Source: Flavobacterium sp. HSC-61S13
GTDB taxonomy: Bacteria; Bacteroidota; Bacteroidia; Flavobacteriales; Flavobacteriaceae
DNA: 64,000 nt
Direction of reading: 5' to 3'
Assembly (NCBI RefSeq): GCF_024171535.1
Contig: NZ_JALJZV010000004.1
Coordinates: 124,001-188,000, forward strand
Shown here: piece after piece, positions 8,571 to 17,447 of the stretch
Layout: every line of letters starts with the position of its first letter
Position numbering within the stretch: the first letter of the stretch is position 1
Made by a program: the position numbers and the translations under genes
Notes under the pieces: generated by a model
Databases searched by the model: none
What the model was told of the DNA's origin: nothing
The model's input: only the letters and a program-made list of their open reading frames with translations

Positions 8571-9959
8571 TTATTTAGACAATTCTGTAAAGTATTTGTA
8601 GAACAATGGAATGGTTTCAATTCCTTTTAAGTAGTTAAATACTCCGAAATGCTCATTAGGGGAGTGAATAGCGTCACTATCTAAACCAAAGCCCATCATG
8701 ATAGATTTGGAGTTTAATTCTTCCTCAAATAGCGCTACAATCGGAATACTTCCTCCTGATCGAACAGGAATAGGTGTTTTTCCAAAAGTATCTGTATATG
8801 CTTTGGATGCGGCTTGGTAACCGATAGAATCTGTTGGAGTCACGTAGCCTTGTCCACCGTGGTGTGGTTTTACAACTACTTTAACCGATTTTGGAGCGAT
8901 GCTCTCAAAATGTTTTTTAAACAATTCTGTTATTTCTTCCCAATCTTGATTTGGAACTAAACGCATGGAGATCTTAGCATAAGCCTTGCTCGCAATAACG
9001 GTCTTAGCGCCTTCGCCAGTATATCCTCCCCATATTCCATTAACGTCTAAGGTTGGTCGAATAGAGTTTCTTTCGTTGGTGTCATAACCAGTTTCTCCAG
9101 CTACTTCCTCGATGTCCAATGCTTTTTTATAAGCTTCGATCGAAAAAGGACGTTTAGCCATTTCGGCTCTTTCCTCTTTGGATAGCTCTTCTACTTTATC
9201 ATAAAATCCTGGAATGGTAATGTGATTGTTTTCATCGTGAAGCGAAGCAATCATCTTTGCTAAAACGTTAATCGGATTGGCAACAGCACCTCCATATAAT
9301 CCAGAGTGTAAATCGCGATTTGGACCAGTAACTTCAACTTCAACATAACTTAGTCCTCTTAACCCCGTAGTGATTGATGGTTGGTCGTTGGAAATCATTC
9401 CCGTGTCAGAAATCAAAATCACATCGTTCTTTAATTTCTCTTGGTTTCTTTTTACAAACCAACTTAAACTGGTAGATCCTACTTCTTCTTCTCCTTCAAT
9501 CATAAATTTGACGTTACAAGGCAAAGCATCATTTTGAATCATATATTCTAATGCTTTGACATGCATAAACATTTGTCCTTTATCATCACAGGCTCCACGG
9601 GCGAATATGGCACCTTCTGGGTGAATTTCCGTTTTTTTAATCACCGGTTCGAATGGAGGAGAGGTCCAAAGTTCGATAGGATCGGCTGGTTGCACGTCAT
9701 AATGACCATAAACAAGTACGGTCGGTAAATTTTTATCAATTATTTTTTCACCGTAAATAATAGGGTAGCCCGGAGTCTCGCACATCTCTACTAAGTCACA
9801 ACCGGCTTTTTCTAAGCTGGCTTTTACGGCTTCCGCCGTATTTATAACATCTTGAGTATAGGCGCTATCAGCACTTACAGACGGTATTTTTAATAGTTCA
9901 ATCAACTCGTTTATGAATCGATCTTTATTTTCTTGTACGTATTGTTTAGAGTCTTTCAT
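8571..9959 (-). CDS. M20-family dipeptidase (CNDP-like)
   Basis: 462 residues, full length for M20 dipeptidases. Metal-site motifs appear in order: VYGHYDVQPADP (His/Asp), ARGACDDKGQ (bridging Asp), MIEGEEEVGS (catalytic and metal Glu), LISDTGM, and HSPNEHFG (C-terminal His). The dimerisation domain (GPNRDLHSGLYGGAVANPINVL) sits between. It is cytoplasmic (no signal peptide) and hydrolyses di- and tripeptides, which fits the peptide-import genes elsewhere in the window. Single gene. A TAGCTTTG box lies upstream (9999-9992 on the minus strand). Confidence 0.92.
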   Translation of the reverse strand: MKDSKQYVQENKDRFINELIELLKIPSVSADSAYTQDVINTAEAVKASLEKAGCDLVEMCETPGYPIIYGEKIIDKNLPTVLVYGHYDVQPADPIELWTSPPFEPVIKKTEIHPEGAIFARGACDDKGQMFMHVKALEYMIQNDALPCNVKFMIEGEEEVGSTSLSWFVKRNQEKLKNDVILISDTGMISNDQPSITTGLRGLSYVEVEVTGPNRDLHSGLYGGAVANPINVLAKMIASLHDENNHITIPGFYDKVEELSKEERAEMAKRPFSIEAYKKALDIEEVAGETGYDTNERNSIRPTLDVNGIWGGYTGEGAKTVIASKAYAKISMRLVPNQDWEEITELFKKHFESIAPKSVKVVVKPHHGGQGYVTPTDSIGYQAASKAYTDTFGKTPIPVRSGGSIPIVALFEEELNSKSIMMGFGLDSDAIHSPNEHFGVFNYLKGIETIPLFYKYFTELSK

Positions 9960-10024
9960 TATTAAAACTGATGGGTTAACATTAATTATTACAAAGCTAA
10001 TAATAAAAAAAAATTATTTTTTTC

Positions 10025-10054
10025 TTGGATATTAAATTTCAATACGTATATTTG
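10025..10054 (+). promoter_or_regulatory. Promoter of tRNA-Leu
   Basis: TTG (10025-10027), 19-bp spacer, TATATTTG (10047-10054): a full match to the flavobacterial consensus, 24 bp before the tRNA 5' end. Confidence 0.85.
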
Positions 10055-10078
10055 CAACCGCTTAGTGAAACAAAAGCC

Positions 10079-10160
10079 GCGGGTATGGTGAAATTGGTAG
10101 ACACGCCAGACTTAGGATCTGGTGCCTCACGGTGTGAAGGTTCGAGTCCTTTTACCCGCA
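10079..10160 (+). tRNA. tRNA-Leu (anticodon TAG)
   Basis: 82 nt, class II. The acceptor stem GCGGGTA pairs with TACCCGC. The anticodon arm is CCAGA-CTTAGGA-TCTGG with anticodon TAG (reads CUA). The long variable arm is TGCCTCACGGTGTG, and the T arm contains GGTTCGAGTCC. CCA is not encoded. Confidence 0.97.
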
Positions 10161-10161
10161 C

Positions 10162-10193
10162 AAAGACCTCTTCGAAAGAAGAGGTCTTTTTTT
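10162..10193 (+). terminator. Intrinsic terminator after tRNA-Leu
   Basis: A 12-bp stem closed by a GAAA tetraloop (10174-10177) and followed by a run of T, starting 2 bp after the tRNA. Confidence 0.92.
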
Positions 10194-10277
10194 ATATAGC
10201 TATTTTAATCCCAATGTTGCTTTGTTATTTAGAAAGAGTTGCTTAATTTTATAAGTATCGTTTAAAAGTCGATTTCT

Positions 10278-11123
10278 ATGGGGGAAATATTATCTCAGTT
10301 ATTGGAATACGAGATTTATGCCGGTAAGTCAATTACAGTTACTATAGGGACTATACTGTTTGTAGTCTTTACGTTGGTCCTGACTCGTTATGGGCTTAAA
10401 TTTCTAAAAAAAACGGTACTAAAAATATCCTCGATTGAGGATAGTGGGCGTCTGACAAGTGCGTTCAATTTCGTAAACTACTTCGTTTATGTGATTATGT
10501 TCTTTTTTATCCTCAATGCTATTGGAGTCAATATCAATATGTTTCTAACGACTTCCGCAGCCCTTTTTGTGGGCTTGGGTTTAGCGCTTCAGAAAATATT
10601 TCAAGATTTGATCGCCGGAATTTACATCATGATGGATAAAACACTTACCGTAGGCGATGTGATTCATATCAATGATGAGGTAGCTCGGGTTAAATTGATT
10701 AAACTGAGGTCTACTATAGCTGAAACCCGTAATCGAAAGATTATCGTGATCCCCAATAGAAAGTTTATTGACGATATTATCAATAACTGGACACAAGATG
10801 ATGAGGTGATTCGAGCACGTATAGATGTTGGTGTGTATATTGGTACTGATGTAGAAAAAGTGCGAGAAATTTTGTTAAACTGTGCTGCTGTGAATCCAGA
10901 TGTGATGAAAGATCCCTTGCCTTTAGTATTTTTAGACCAATTTGGAGAATCTTCGATTCGATTCATTTTATATTATTTTATAGATAATTCCTTTGATAAC
11001 GATCGTATCGCAAGCGCTATTCGCTTTGAAATCGATAAACAGTTTAAACTCCATGGAATTAAACTGCCTGTACCGGTTTTGCGTCTGCATCCCTTGGAAG
11101 TTCCGGTTGATTCCATCGCATAA
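10278..11123 (+). CDS. MscS-family mechanosensitive ion channel
   Basis: 281 residues. Two N-terminal membrane segments are followed by the pore helix region (NINMFLTTSAALFVGLGLALQKIFQDLIAGIYI), the signature of MscS TM3, and then the beta domain (MMDKTLTVGDVIHINDEVARV) and the C-terminal alpha/beta domain. It releases solutes on hypo-osmotic shock. The length equals E. coli MscS. It stands alone 85 bp after the tRNA terminator and converges on the MerR gene with a 16-bp gap. Confidence 0.92.
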   Translation: MGEILSQLLEYEIYAGKSITVTIGTILFVVFTLVLTRYGLKFLKKTVLKISSIEDSGRLTSAFNFVNYFVYVIMFFFILNAIGVNINMFLTTSAALFVGLGLALQKIFQDLIAGIYIMMDKTLTVGDVIHINDEVARVKLIKLRSTIAETRNRKIIVIPNRKFIDDIINNWTQDDEVIRARIDVGVYIGTDVEKVREILLNCAAVNPDVMKDPLPLVFLDQFGESSIRFILYYFIDNSFDNDRIASAIRFEIDKQFKLHGIKLPVPVLRLHPLEVPVDSIA

Positions 11124-11139
11124 AAAACACGCCTATATT

Positions 11140-11451
11140 TTATTGGCTCTTTAATTTCTTCAAGGTCTCCTCTATGGTGTTAATCCGGTTTTGAATCTTG
11201 CTAGCCGCAGCATCTAGGGTGTATCCCTCGTCTATCAATTCTTTGATTAAAAGTATTTTTTTGATGTTCTCGTAGTCATATCTACGGTTTTTTCCTTCTG
11301 CCTCTGTTAAACTTTTGATGATTCCTTTTTCCTCCCAATAGCGTATCTGTCTAGTTGGTAGACTCGTTATTTGCGAGACCTCTCCAATTCCTACTATAAG
11401 CTTGTCTAGAAATGCGTAATCGAACGATAGGGCTTTATCTTTTTCTTCCAT
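11140..11451 (-). CDS. Short MerR-family transcriptional regulator
   Basis: 103 residues: the MerR winged-helix (GIGEVSQITSLPTRQIRYWEEKGIIKSLTEAEGKNRRYDYENIKKILLIKEL) plus a short coiled coil, and no effector-binding domain or metal-binding cysteines. Divergent from the lipoprotein-SDR pair across 104 bp that hold two near-identical inverted repeats; one overlaps this gene's start codon, pointing to autoregulation. A possible promoter reads TTG-N20-TACTTTTA, with the -7 box at 11484-11477 on the minus strand. Confidence 0.88.
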   Translation of the reverse strand: MEEKDKALSFDYAFLDKLIVGIGEVSQITSLPTRQIRYWEEKGIIKSLTEAEGKNRRYDYENIKKILLIKELIDEGYTLDAAASKIQNRINTIEETLKKLKSQ

Positions 11452-11467
11452 TGTAGTTTATTTACAA
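11451..11467. promoter_or_regulatory. Putative MerR operator 1
   Basis: TTGTAGTTTATTTACAA: inverted repeat TTGTA-N7-TACAA overlapping the merR-like start codon. It differs from operator 2 (11508-11524) at only 2 of 17 positions. Confidence 0.6.
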
Positions 11468-11507
11468 TTATTGTTGTAAAAGTAAAATATTTTTATTTCA
11501 TTTGCAA

Positions 11508-11524
11508 TTGTAGATTACTTACAA
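11508..11524. promoter_or_regulatory. Putative MerR operator 2
   Basis: TTGTAGATTACTTACAA: the same TTGTA-N7-TACAA dyad, 31 bp upstream of the lipoprotein ATG at 11556 and 57 bp (start to start) from operator 1. Confidence 0.6.
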
Positions 11525-11555
11525 TACATGTTTATTAATTACAAATATTGACAAA

Positions 11556-12200
11556 ATGAAACAAACACTTTTTTTAGTTATGACGGTAATCAGTTGTAAT
11601 TCGCAAGAATTGGTAGTAGATGAGGGACAGCTAAATGCTCAATTAGAATTTTTTGAAAGTAAGGTCGTGATTCCTGCGGGTTTTGAGCAAACCAAGGTGA
11701 CCTTAGTTGAGGTAGATCAGAAGAAGGCCTATTTGTTTCGATATGAAAAGCCTGTAAATCGCGGTTTACTTCAAGAGCACTTTTCGTTTATCGTAACAGC
11801 GAATGCGCCTTTTCGTATTTTGGGTTTTACGCGAATGGATGTAAAATATCTGGATCGTGATATGTTGAGCGAAGCGCAGACCCGAGAGATTGCAACGAAA
11901 TTTTTGCTGGGTATCGATGCTGATTTAGCCAATTCTCTTGAAAATTTATGGATTGATAAGCATGGGGAGTTGATGGTCATTGATCAACGAGAAAAGCCTA
12001 TTTTTGGTATGAAATACAAATGTTATCGCAAGTCAAGTGGTGATTATGCGTGGGTCATCGTTGGATTTGATGGAAGTGTGATCACTTTTGAGCGTGACAT
12101 TATTTGGGATAATGCTGCAAATAAGCGAATAACTCAAAAATGGTTGCACGATAATTGGATTTTGGAAAACGATAAAAAACGGCAAGATGTTAAGGGGTAA
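11556..12200 (+). CDS. Unknown lipoprotein in MerR-controlled pair
   Basis: 214 residues. A short signal peptide ends in VISC (lipid Cys at 14). The remainder is a mixed alpha/beta protein with no domain I recognise. It includes a central stretch about the size of a PepSY-like or cystatin-like fold (YAWVIVGFDGSVITFERDI), which is not firm enough to name. It overlaps the SDR gene by 14 bp, so the two are likely translated from one message. The putative MerR operator lies just upstream. Confidence 0.6.
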   Translation: MKQTLFLVMTVISCNSQELVVDEGQLNAQLEFFESKVVIPAGFEQTKVTLVEVDQKKAYLFRYEKPVNRGLLQEHFSFIVTANAPFRILGFTRMDVKYLDRDMLSEAQTREIATKFLLGIDADLANSLENLWIDKHGELMVIDQREKPIFGMKYKCYRKSSGDYAWVIVGFDGSVITFERDIIWDNAANKRITQKWLHDNWILENDKKRQDVKG

Positions 12201-12954
12201 ATATGTTGTAGTGACAGGTGGAAGCGATGGAATAGGTTATGCTATTGCAGCGCAATTTGCGCAAAATGGTGCCCACGTTTGTATCGTTGGGCGGAATAAG
12301 GATAAGCTGTCTAAAGCGGTAAATAATTTGATTGTACACGGAACTACAGTTGTCGGTTTAGAGGCAGATCTGGCTATTAGTTCAGAAATAAATAATTTAG
12401 CTCAGCGTATTTTAGTTGTTTTTCCTCAAATTGATGTTTTGGTAAATAATGCTGGAATGGGGGTTTTTGTTCCGTTTGCAGAAACGGGGGAGGATTTGTT
12501 GGACAAACATTGGAATCTCAATGTAAAAGCACCGTATTTGCTATCTCAAAGTTTGTTGGAGTCGTTGATAGAGAATAGCGGGAATATCATTAATATTTCC
12601 TCCTATTTTTCACATCGAATGTTGGTCGGACGTGATACTACGGCTTATTCCTTGACAAAGGGAGCTTTGGATTCGTTTACAAAAGCCTTAGCGTTTGAAA
12701 TCGGGAAATGCGGTGTTCGTGTTAATGGTATCGCGCCGGGTAGTGTACAGACTCCTCAATTTCAGGCTAATCTTGAAAAACTGAGTATAGCGAATCAAGT
12801 CGCATTTCAAAATATGGTTCAGGCGATTTATCCCTTAGGTAAAATTGGTACTGTAGAAGATGTTGCAAATATGGCGGTTTTTTTAGCTTCTCCAAGGGCG
12901 AATTGGATTACGGGTACGGTGGTTGCAGTAGATGGAGGACTGACGACAAACTGA
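12187..12954 (+). CDS. Classical SDR-family NAD(P)-dependent oxidoreductase
   Basis: 255 residues of a classical short-chain dehydrogenase: cofactor motif TGGSDGIG (10-17), NNAG (87-90), catalytic Ser near 138-139 (NISSY), Tyr154 and Lys158 in YSLTK, and a C-terminal ANWITGTVVAVDGG. Substrate unknown; FabG-like proteins share this layout. It overlaps the upstream lipoprotein by 14 bp, and both are probably controlled by the divergent MerR protein. A small-molecule redox or detoxification role is inference. Confidence 0.9.
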   Translation: MLRGKYVVVTGGSDGIGYAIAAQFAQNGAHVCIVGRNKDKLSKAVNNLIVHGTTVVGLEADLAISSEINNLAQRILVVFPQIDVLVNNAGMGVFVPFAETGEDLLDKHWNLNVKAPYLLSQSLLESLIENSGNIINISSYFSHRMLVGRDTTAYSLTKGALDSFTKALAFEIGKCGVRVNGIAPGSVQTPQFQANLEKLSIANQVAFQNMVQAIYPLGKIGTVEDVANMAVFLASPRANWITGTVVAVDGGLTTN

Positions 12955-13018
12955 TTAATGTCTGCCAGTTTTCGGATTAATTGAGTCTTGTTTTTTTCTA
13001 AAAGTCTGTTTAATAATG

Positions 13019-13026
13019 TATTTTTG
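13019..13026 (+). promoter_or_regulatory. -7 box before GH25 lysozyme gene
   Basis: TATTTTTG (TAnnTTTG) lies 18 bp before the ATG at 13045. No TTG at the standard spacing. Confidence 0.45.
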
Positions 13027-13044
13027 TAGGCTTATAATTCCCGT

Positions 13045-13899
13045 ATGGCTACACCGAGAAAAACCATTAGAAGAAATTCAACTCCCCGAAAACCGGTTAA
13101 GAAAAAAAACACTTTTACCATACACCATGTAAAATGGGTGGTTGTGGCTGTGGTTTTTGTTGGTTTGGGAATCTGGTTTGGGATAACCTTCAAAGACGGT
13201 ATTAAATATTTTTTTAGTGAAGAGCGCAAAAATGCCGCTGAAACTACAGTCTTTGATATCAGAAACGTAGAGGTTTTAAAGCGCCATACCGATAAGGTAT
13301 TTGGTTTTGATATTTCTCATTATCAAGGAAAGATATTGTGGGAACAGGTGGATATGATTAATAAGGAATTTCCGCTTGAATATGTGTTTATACGTGCGAC
13401 TATGGGGAAAGATGGTATAGATACCGCTTTTTTGAGAAATTGGCGTAGCGCGCGCGCAAATAACTTTATTCGTGGTGCCTATCACTATTATCGTCCTAAT
13501 GAGAACTCTGTGGAACAAGCAGAAAACTTTATTCGTAATGTCAAATTAGCGGAAGGTGATTTTCCGCCTGTACTCGACGTTGAAGAACTGCCGAAGAATC
13601 AACCGATGGATAGCTTGATCAAAGGTTTAAAACGATGGATTGATGTCGTGGAGCGTCATTATGGAGTAAAACCAATCCTGTATTCGGGAGAGCATTATTA
13701 CAATAGAAATCTACAGCAAGCTTTTCCCGATCACATTATCTGGATTGCCAATTATAATTTTTTTGTTGAGAACATCAAACCGGAATGGCATTTCTGGCAA
13801 TTTACAGAAAAGGGAATTGTCCCCGGTATTGAAACTAAGGTTGATGTAAATATCTATAATGGAAATCGGAATGAGCTTCGGAAAATATTAATTCAATAA
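13045..13899 (+). CDS. Membrane-anchored GH25 muramidase
   Basis: 284 residues: a basic N-terminus, one membrane anchor at about 31-49 (VVVAVVFVGLGIWFGITF), then a GH25 lysozyme domain. Its active-site residues appear as FGFDISHYQG (Asp89) and VLDVEELP (Asp178, Glu180), and the domain includes FIRATMGKDGIDTAF and GAYHYYRP. It cleaves the glycan strands of peptidoglycan in the periplasm. Probably used in cell-wall remodelling rather than phage lysis, since no phage genes are nearby. It converges on the permease gene with a 22-bp gap. Confidence 0.9.
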   Translation: MATPRKTIRRNSTPRKPVKKKNTFTIHHVKWVVVAVVFVGLGIWFGITFKDGIKYFFSEERKNAAETTVFDIRNVEVLKRHTDKVFGFDISHYQGKILWEQVDMINKEFPLEYVFIRATMGKDGIDTAFLRNWRSARANNFIRGAYHYYRPNENSVEQAENFIRNVKLAEGDFPPVLDVEELPKNQPMDSLIKGLKRWIDVVERHYGVKPILYSGEHYYNRNLQQAFPDHIIWIANYNFFVENIKPEWHFWQFTEKGIVPGIETKVDVNIYNGNRNELRKILIQ

Positions 13900-13921
13900 A
13901 CCGATCGCAATTTTTTAGTTG

Positions 13922-15025
13922 TTATTTTTTTACGTCCAAGGCATCTCTTAATGTGTTGCCGATTAACATAAAAGCCATAACCAATAAAAACATAGCAATT
14001 CCTGGTATTAAAGCCAGGTAGGGTTTTCCCAACAAGATGTAATTGTAGTTTTCTTTAATCATCGAACCCCAGCTCGGTACAGGAACTTGTGCACCAAGGC
14101 CTAAGAAACTCAAACCGCTTTCGACTAAAATGGCCGATGCAAAATTGGCTGCTGATATCACAATTACCGGAGCCATACAGTTGGGTAAAATGTGTTTGAG
14201 AATAATCCGAATATCGGAATATCCCAAAGCTCTTGCAGCGGTAATGTATTGTTGTTCTTTGACGCTGATCACTTGCCCTCTGACTACACGAGCGACTTCG
14301 ACCCACATTGTAAGTCCTACGGCTACGAAAACCTGCCAAAAACCTTTTCCCAAAGCTAAAGTGATTGCAATAACTAGCAATAGTGTAGGTATGGACCAAA
14401 CCATATTGACTAACCACATGATCAAAGCATCGGTTTTTCCGCCATAATACCCAGCTAGGGCTCCCAGAGAAACTCCGATAATCAATGATAAAGCTACCGC
14501 AACAAATCCAATGGATAAGGATACTCTAGATCCGATGATTAAACGACTCAGGAAATCACGCCCTTGACTATCTGTGCCCAAGATGTAATATTTCTGATTG
14601 ATATAATCGTTGATAATGTTATGCGGCTTTTGCTCGTGAAAGCTGCTCAATGGCAGTGATTGGTTTTGTGCTGTAAGCGGGTTGTTGCTATATGTGGTGT
14701 AGTGAATGGAATCTTTGGTGAAATGATAATTGCTAATTGGTATTGCAGACTGTTGGTATTCTCGTCCTATAAACCAAGATTTCCAAGTGTTTACTAGGGG
14801 TGTCTCAGTCGGAAGTGTTAAGGTGGTTACGGTGAAACCCGGTTCTTTTGATCGCAGCGAGAGATCGCCAGCATTGGCATTTTGTGTTTTGTCGGGAACG
14901 ATGACATAGGCCAAGATCGAAACAAAGCTCAGTACGACAACAAACCAGAAAGATAAAACGCCCCAAAAATCCGATTGGAATTTTTGGAGCGCTAATTGAT
15001 TGTTAGAGATGGTTTTATCCGCCAT
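13922..15025 (-). CDS. ABC transporter permease, OppC/DppC-like
   Basis: 367 residues. An N-terminal OppC_N segment with one membrane helix (about 22-45) is followed by a long periplasmic insert of about 100 residues (55-155), then GTDSQGRDFLSRLIIGSRVSLSIGF and the binding-protein-dependent permease domain with the EAA loop (ARALGYSDIRIILKHILPNCMAPV). It moves peptides or other oligomers across the inner membrane. Partner permease, ATPases and binding protein are not in this window, so the gene is an orphan subunit. It starts 5 bp after prc, which suggests one transcript. Confidence 0.88.
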   Translation of the reverse strand: MADKTISNNQLALQKFQSDFWGVLSFWFVVVLSFVSILAYVIVPDKTQNANAGDLSLRSKEPGFTVTTLTLPTETPLVNTWKSWFIGREYQQSAIPISNYHFTKDSIHYTTYSNNPLTAQNQSLPLSSFHEQKPHNIINDYINQKYYILGTDSQGRDFLSRLIIGSRVSLSIGFVAVALSLIIGVSLGALAGYYGGKTDALIMWLVNMVWSIPTLLLVIAITLALGKGFWQVFVAVGLTMWVEVARVVRGQVISVKEQQYITAARALGYSDIRIILKHILPNCMAPVIVISAANFASAILVESGLSFLGLGAQVPVPSWGSMIKENYNYILLGKPYLALIPGIAMFLLVMAFMLIGNTLRDALDVKK

Positions 15026-15030
15026 TAAAA

Positions 15031-17268
15031 TTAATGCTTCTCAGCTAATTTAATCTTTTTATTAGAAAAATCGGTAGCGTGGATCGGCGCTCCTTTGTGT
15101 AGATCCTTTAAGATGTATACAGCCTCTTCTACATATACATCACTAGCTAAAGATTCATGCCATCTGTTACGTTTGTTTTCTAATATAGTGTCGTTTTTAA
15201 AACGCTCCAATTCGTAAGGTAATGAATTGAATTTTAAATGATTATTGTATTTGGAAATCGCTTTGAATTTCTTAGCTTTTTCTTCTACTTGTTCTTGACG
15301 CAATTTATACTTGTCGTAATTTAAACTAAAAACTTTCTCATCTTTGCGTTCATTGATCCATTTTGCATTTTCTGTAATCAATTTAAACTGATCATTGGTA
15401 GCAATTCTCTTTTTACTGTTAAGAATAGCAGTGCTAAAATCATTTTTTAACGGCGTATAGTTGGCGCGGTCAATTTTGTCCCACGGCATGGCGTTAGGAA
15501 TGTCGCGTTCTCCCATATCGATAAAGGAGAAACGGTCTGGTAAAACGACATCACTCAAAACCCCTTCACGTTGTGTTGATCCTCCATTAATTCTATAGAA
15601 TTTTTGTAAGGTTAGTTTTAGAGCACCTAGGTCGCCAAATGGTTGTTGGGCTTTAAGTAGTTCATTTAAGTTGATCACGTTTTGAACGGTACCTTTACCA
15701 TAAGTGTGCTTGCTTCCAATAACAACACCTCTTTTGTAGTCTTGTATTGCAGCAGCAAAAATTTCTGAGGCCGATGCTGAAAAGTTATTGACCATCACAA
15801 CCAAAGGACCTTCCCATTGTATTTTTGAATCACGATCAAACAAGACGTCTTTTTTACCTTTCGAAGATTTTACTTGAACGATTGGGCCTTGTTCTATAAA
15901 AAGACCAGCCATATCCACAACAGTTTGTAATGAACCACCACCGTTGTTTCTAAGATCCATAATAATTCCGCTAACGTTTTGTGCTTTTAAACGTTCCACT
16001 TCTTTGGTAACATCCTTAAAGGCATCGCGATTGTCTTTGTTCTCAAAATTGATGTAAAATTTTGGCAATTGAATCAAACCGTAAGTTTGATCGCCTATAT
16101 TGATCAGGCTCGATTTAGCATAGGTTTCCTCTAATTCAACAATCTCACGAATGATCGATATAACCACTACGGTACCATCAACTTTTTTTACGGTTAGGCG
16201 AACTTCAGTTCCCTTGTGACCTTTTATTTTTTTGACTACGTCCTCCAGGCGCATTCCCACAACATCTTCAGCCAATTCATCTCCCTGAGCGACTTTTAAG
16301 ATAAGATCCCCAGCCTCTAATTCTTTTCCTCTCCATGCTGGTCCACCCGGAATCAGTTCCGAAATTTCCGTAACATCATTTTTCTTTTGTAGTTTGGCAC
16401 CAATACCCTCAATAGTTCCACTCATGCTTGCATCAAATTTCTCTTTGTCCTCTGGAGCTAAATAGGAGCTATGTGGATCAAAACGTTCCACAATACTATT
16501 GACATAGATCGTAAACCAATCTTTGCGCTGCAATTCGTCTATAAAACCAAAATACTCATTTAAAGATTTTAACGTAGCTTCTCTAGCTTCTACCTCCAAT
16601 TCGGCAAAAGTTTTCTTTTCTACGGGTTTTTCATCTTTTTTCTTCGTTTTTGGAGTATAGGTGTCTGAATCCATATCGTCTTCAAATTCATCGGTAGCGA
16701 CTTCTTCACCATCTTGCAATTTTATTTTATCAGAAATCGTAGACAAAACGGAAAGTTTAAGTTGTTTTTCCCAACGCTTTTTTAAGGCCTCCTCATCGGC
16801 TGAAAATGCTTGTTTGTCGTAGTCCGCATCAAATGTTTCATTGGCATAAAGATTAAACGGTTTACTTAAGATATCTTTATAGATAACTTGAGCATCCGAC
16901 ATGCGTTGTACGATTCTATCGTGCGTTAAATTAAAGAACGACAAGTCCTTCAATTTAATCATATCATCGATTAAATACTCGTATTTTGAAAACTCATCTA
17001 TATCTGCTTGTGTAAAAAAACGTTTCGTCGGGTCCAAGGATTTGATATATTCTTTATAAACATCTTTGGAAAATGTATCGTCGATTTTTACGGGGTCATA
17101 ATGGCCTTTTTCAAGTAAATACGTAATCATTTCAATCAGTAATTGATCCTTTTCAGGATTCTCCTTCGGCTCCTTTGGCATAAAACTCCACAACAGAGTA
17201 GATACGCCTAAAATGAGTAGTATTATCTTATAGTTTCTTTTCATAAATGACCAAATAGTGTTCATCAA
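15031..17268 (-). CDS. prc: Tail-specific (C-terminal processing) periplasmic protease
   Basis: 745 residues. A membrane or signal segment (about 12-29) is followed by an N-terminal Tsp domain (DPTKRFFTQADIDEFSKYE), a PDZ domain (about 285-370: GTIEGIGAKLQ, ISELIPGGPA, LEAGDLILKV) and the S41 protease core. The catalytic Ser/Lys dyad fits Ser499 in SASASEIFAAAIQDY and Lys525 in YGKGTVQ, judged by spacing to E. coli Tsp. A Lys-rich insert at 190-225 looks disordered. It degrades or trims periplasmic proteins from their C-termini. ATG codons at 17268, 17265 and 17244 are possible starts. Confidence 0.92.
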   Translation of the reverse strand: MMNTIWSFMKRNYKIILLILGVSTLLWSFMPKEPKENPEKDQLLIEMITYLLEKGHYDPVKIDDTFSKDVYKEYIKSLDPTKRFFTQADIDEFSKYEYLIDDMIKLKDLSFFNLTHDRIVQRMSDAQVIYKDILSKPFNLYANETFDADYDKQAFSADEEALKKRWEKQLKLSVLSTISDKIKLQDGEEVATDEFEDDMDSDTYTPKTKKKDEKPVEKKTFAELEVEAREATLKSLNEYFGFIDELQRKDWFTIYVNSIVERFDPHSSYLAPEDKEKFDASMSGTIEGIGAKLQKKNDVTEISELIPGGPAWRGKELEAGDLILKVAQGDELAEDVVGMRLEDVVKKIKGHKGTEVRLTVKKVDGTVVVISIIREIVELEETYAKSSLINIGDQTYGLIQLPKFYINFENKDNRDAFKDVTKEVERLKAQNVSGIIMDLRNNGGGSLQTVVDMAGLFIEQGPIVQVKSSKGKKDVLFDRDSKIQWEGPLVVMVNNFSASASEIFAAAIQDYKRGVVIGSKHTYGKGTVQNVINLNELLKAQQPFGDLGALKLTLQKFYRINGGSTQREGVLSDVVLPDRFSFIDMGERDIPNAMPWDKIDRANYTPLKNDFSTAILNSKKRIATNDQFKLITENAKWINERKDEKVFSLNYDKYKLRQEQVEEKAKKFKAISKYNNHLKFNSLPYELERFKNDTILENKRNRWHESLASDVYVEEAVYILKDLHKGAPIHATDFSNKKIKLAEKH

Positions 17269-17447
17269 TTAATTTTCATCTAAAGTAAGTAATTTATTAG
17301 AGACTTAATATGAGGCTCCAATAATATTTTGTTAAACCTTAGTGTTAAAATTCAAAGGATAGGTTAAGTTTTTTAGCGGTTGAGCCCAAGTGTAATTGCG
17401 TATACTTATATATTTATTACTTTAGCGAAAGTAAATAAAATAATGCA

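Noticed and set aside
8351-8620. Minus-strand frame of 89 codons with repeated Ser/Ala/Ile peptide
   Set aside because: It is read from the 8-bp repeat array and the terminator, overlaps two real genes and has no coding character.
10025-10246. Plus-strand frame of 73 codons across the tRNA gene
   Set aside because: It contains the whole tRNA-Leu and its terminator; not a protein gene.
13045-13899. GH25 lysozyme as a prophage remnant
   Set aside because: It has a membrane anchor and sits among core genes with no phage genes nearby.
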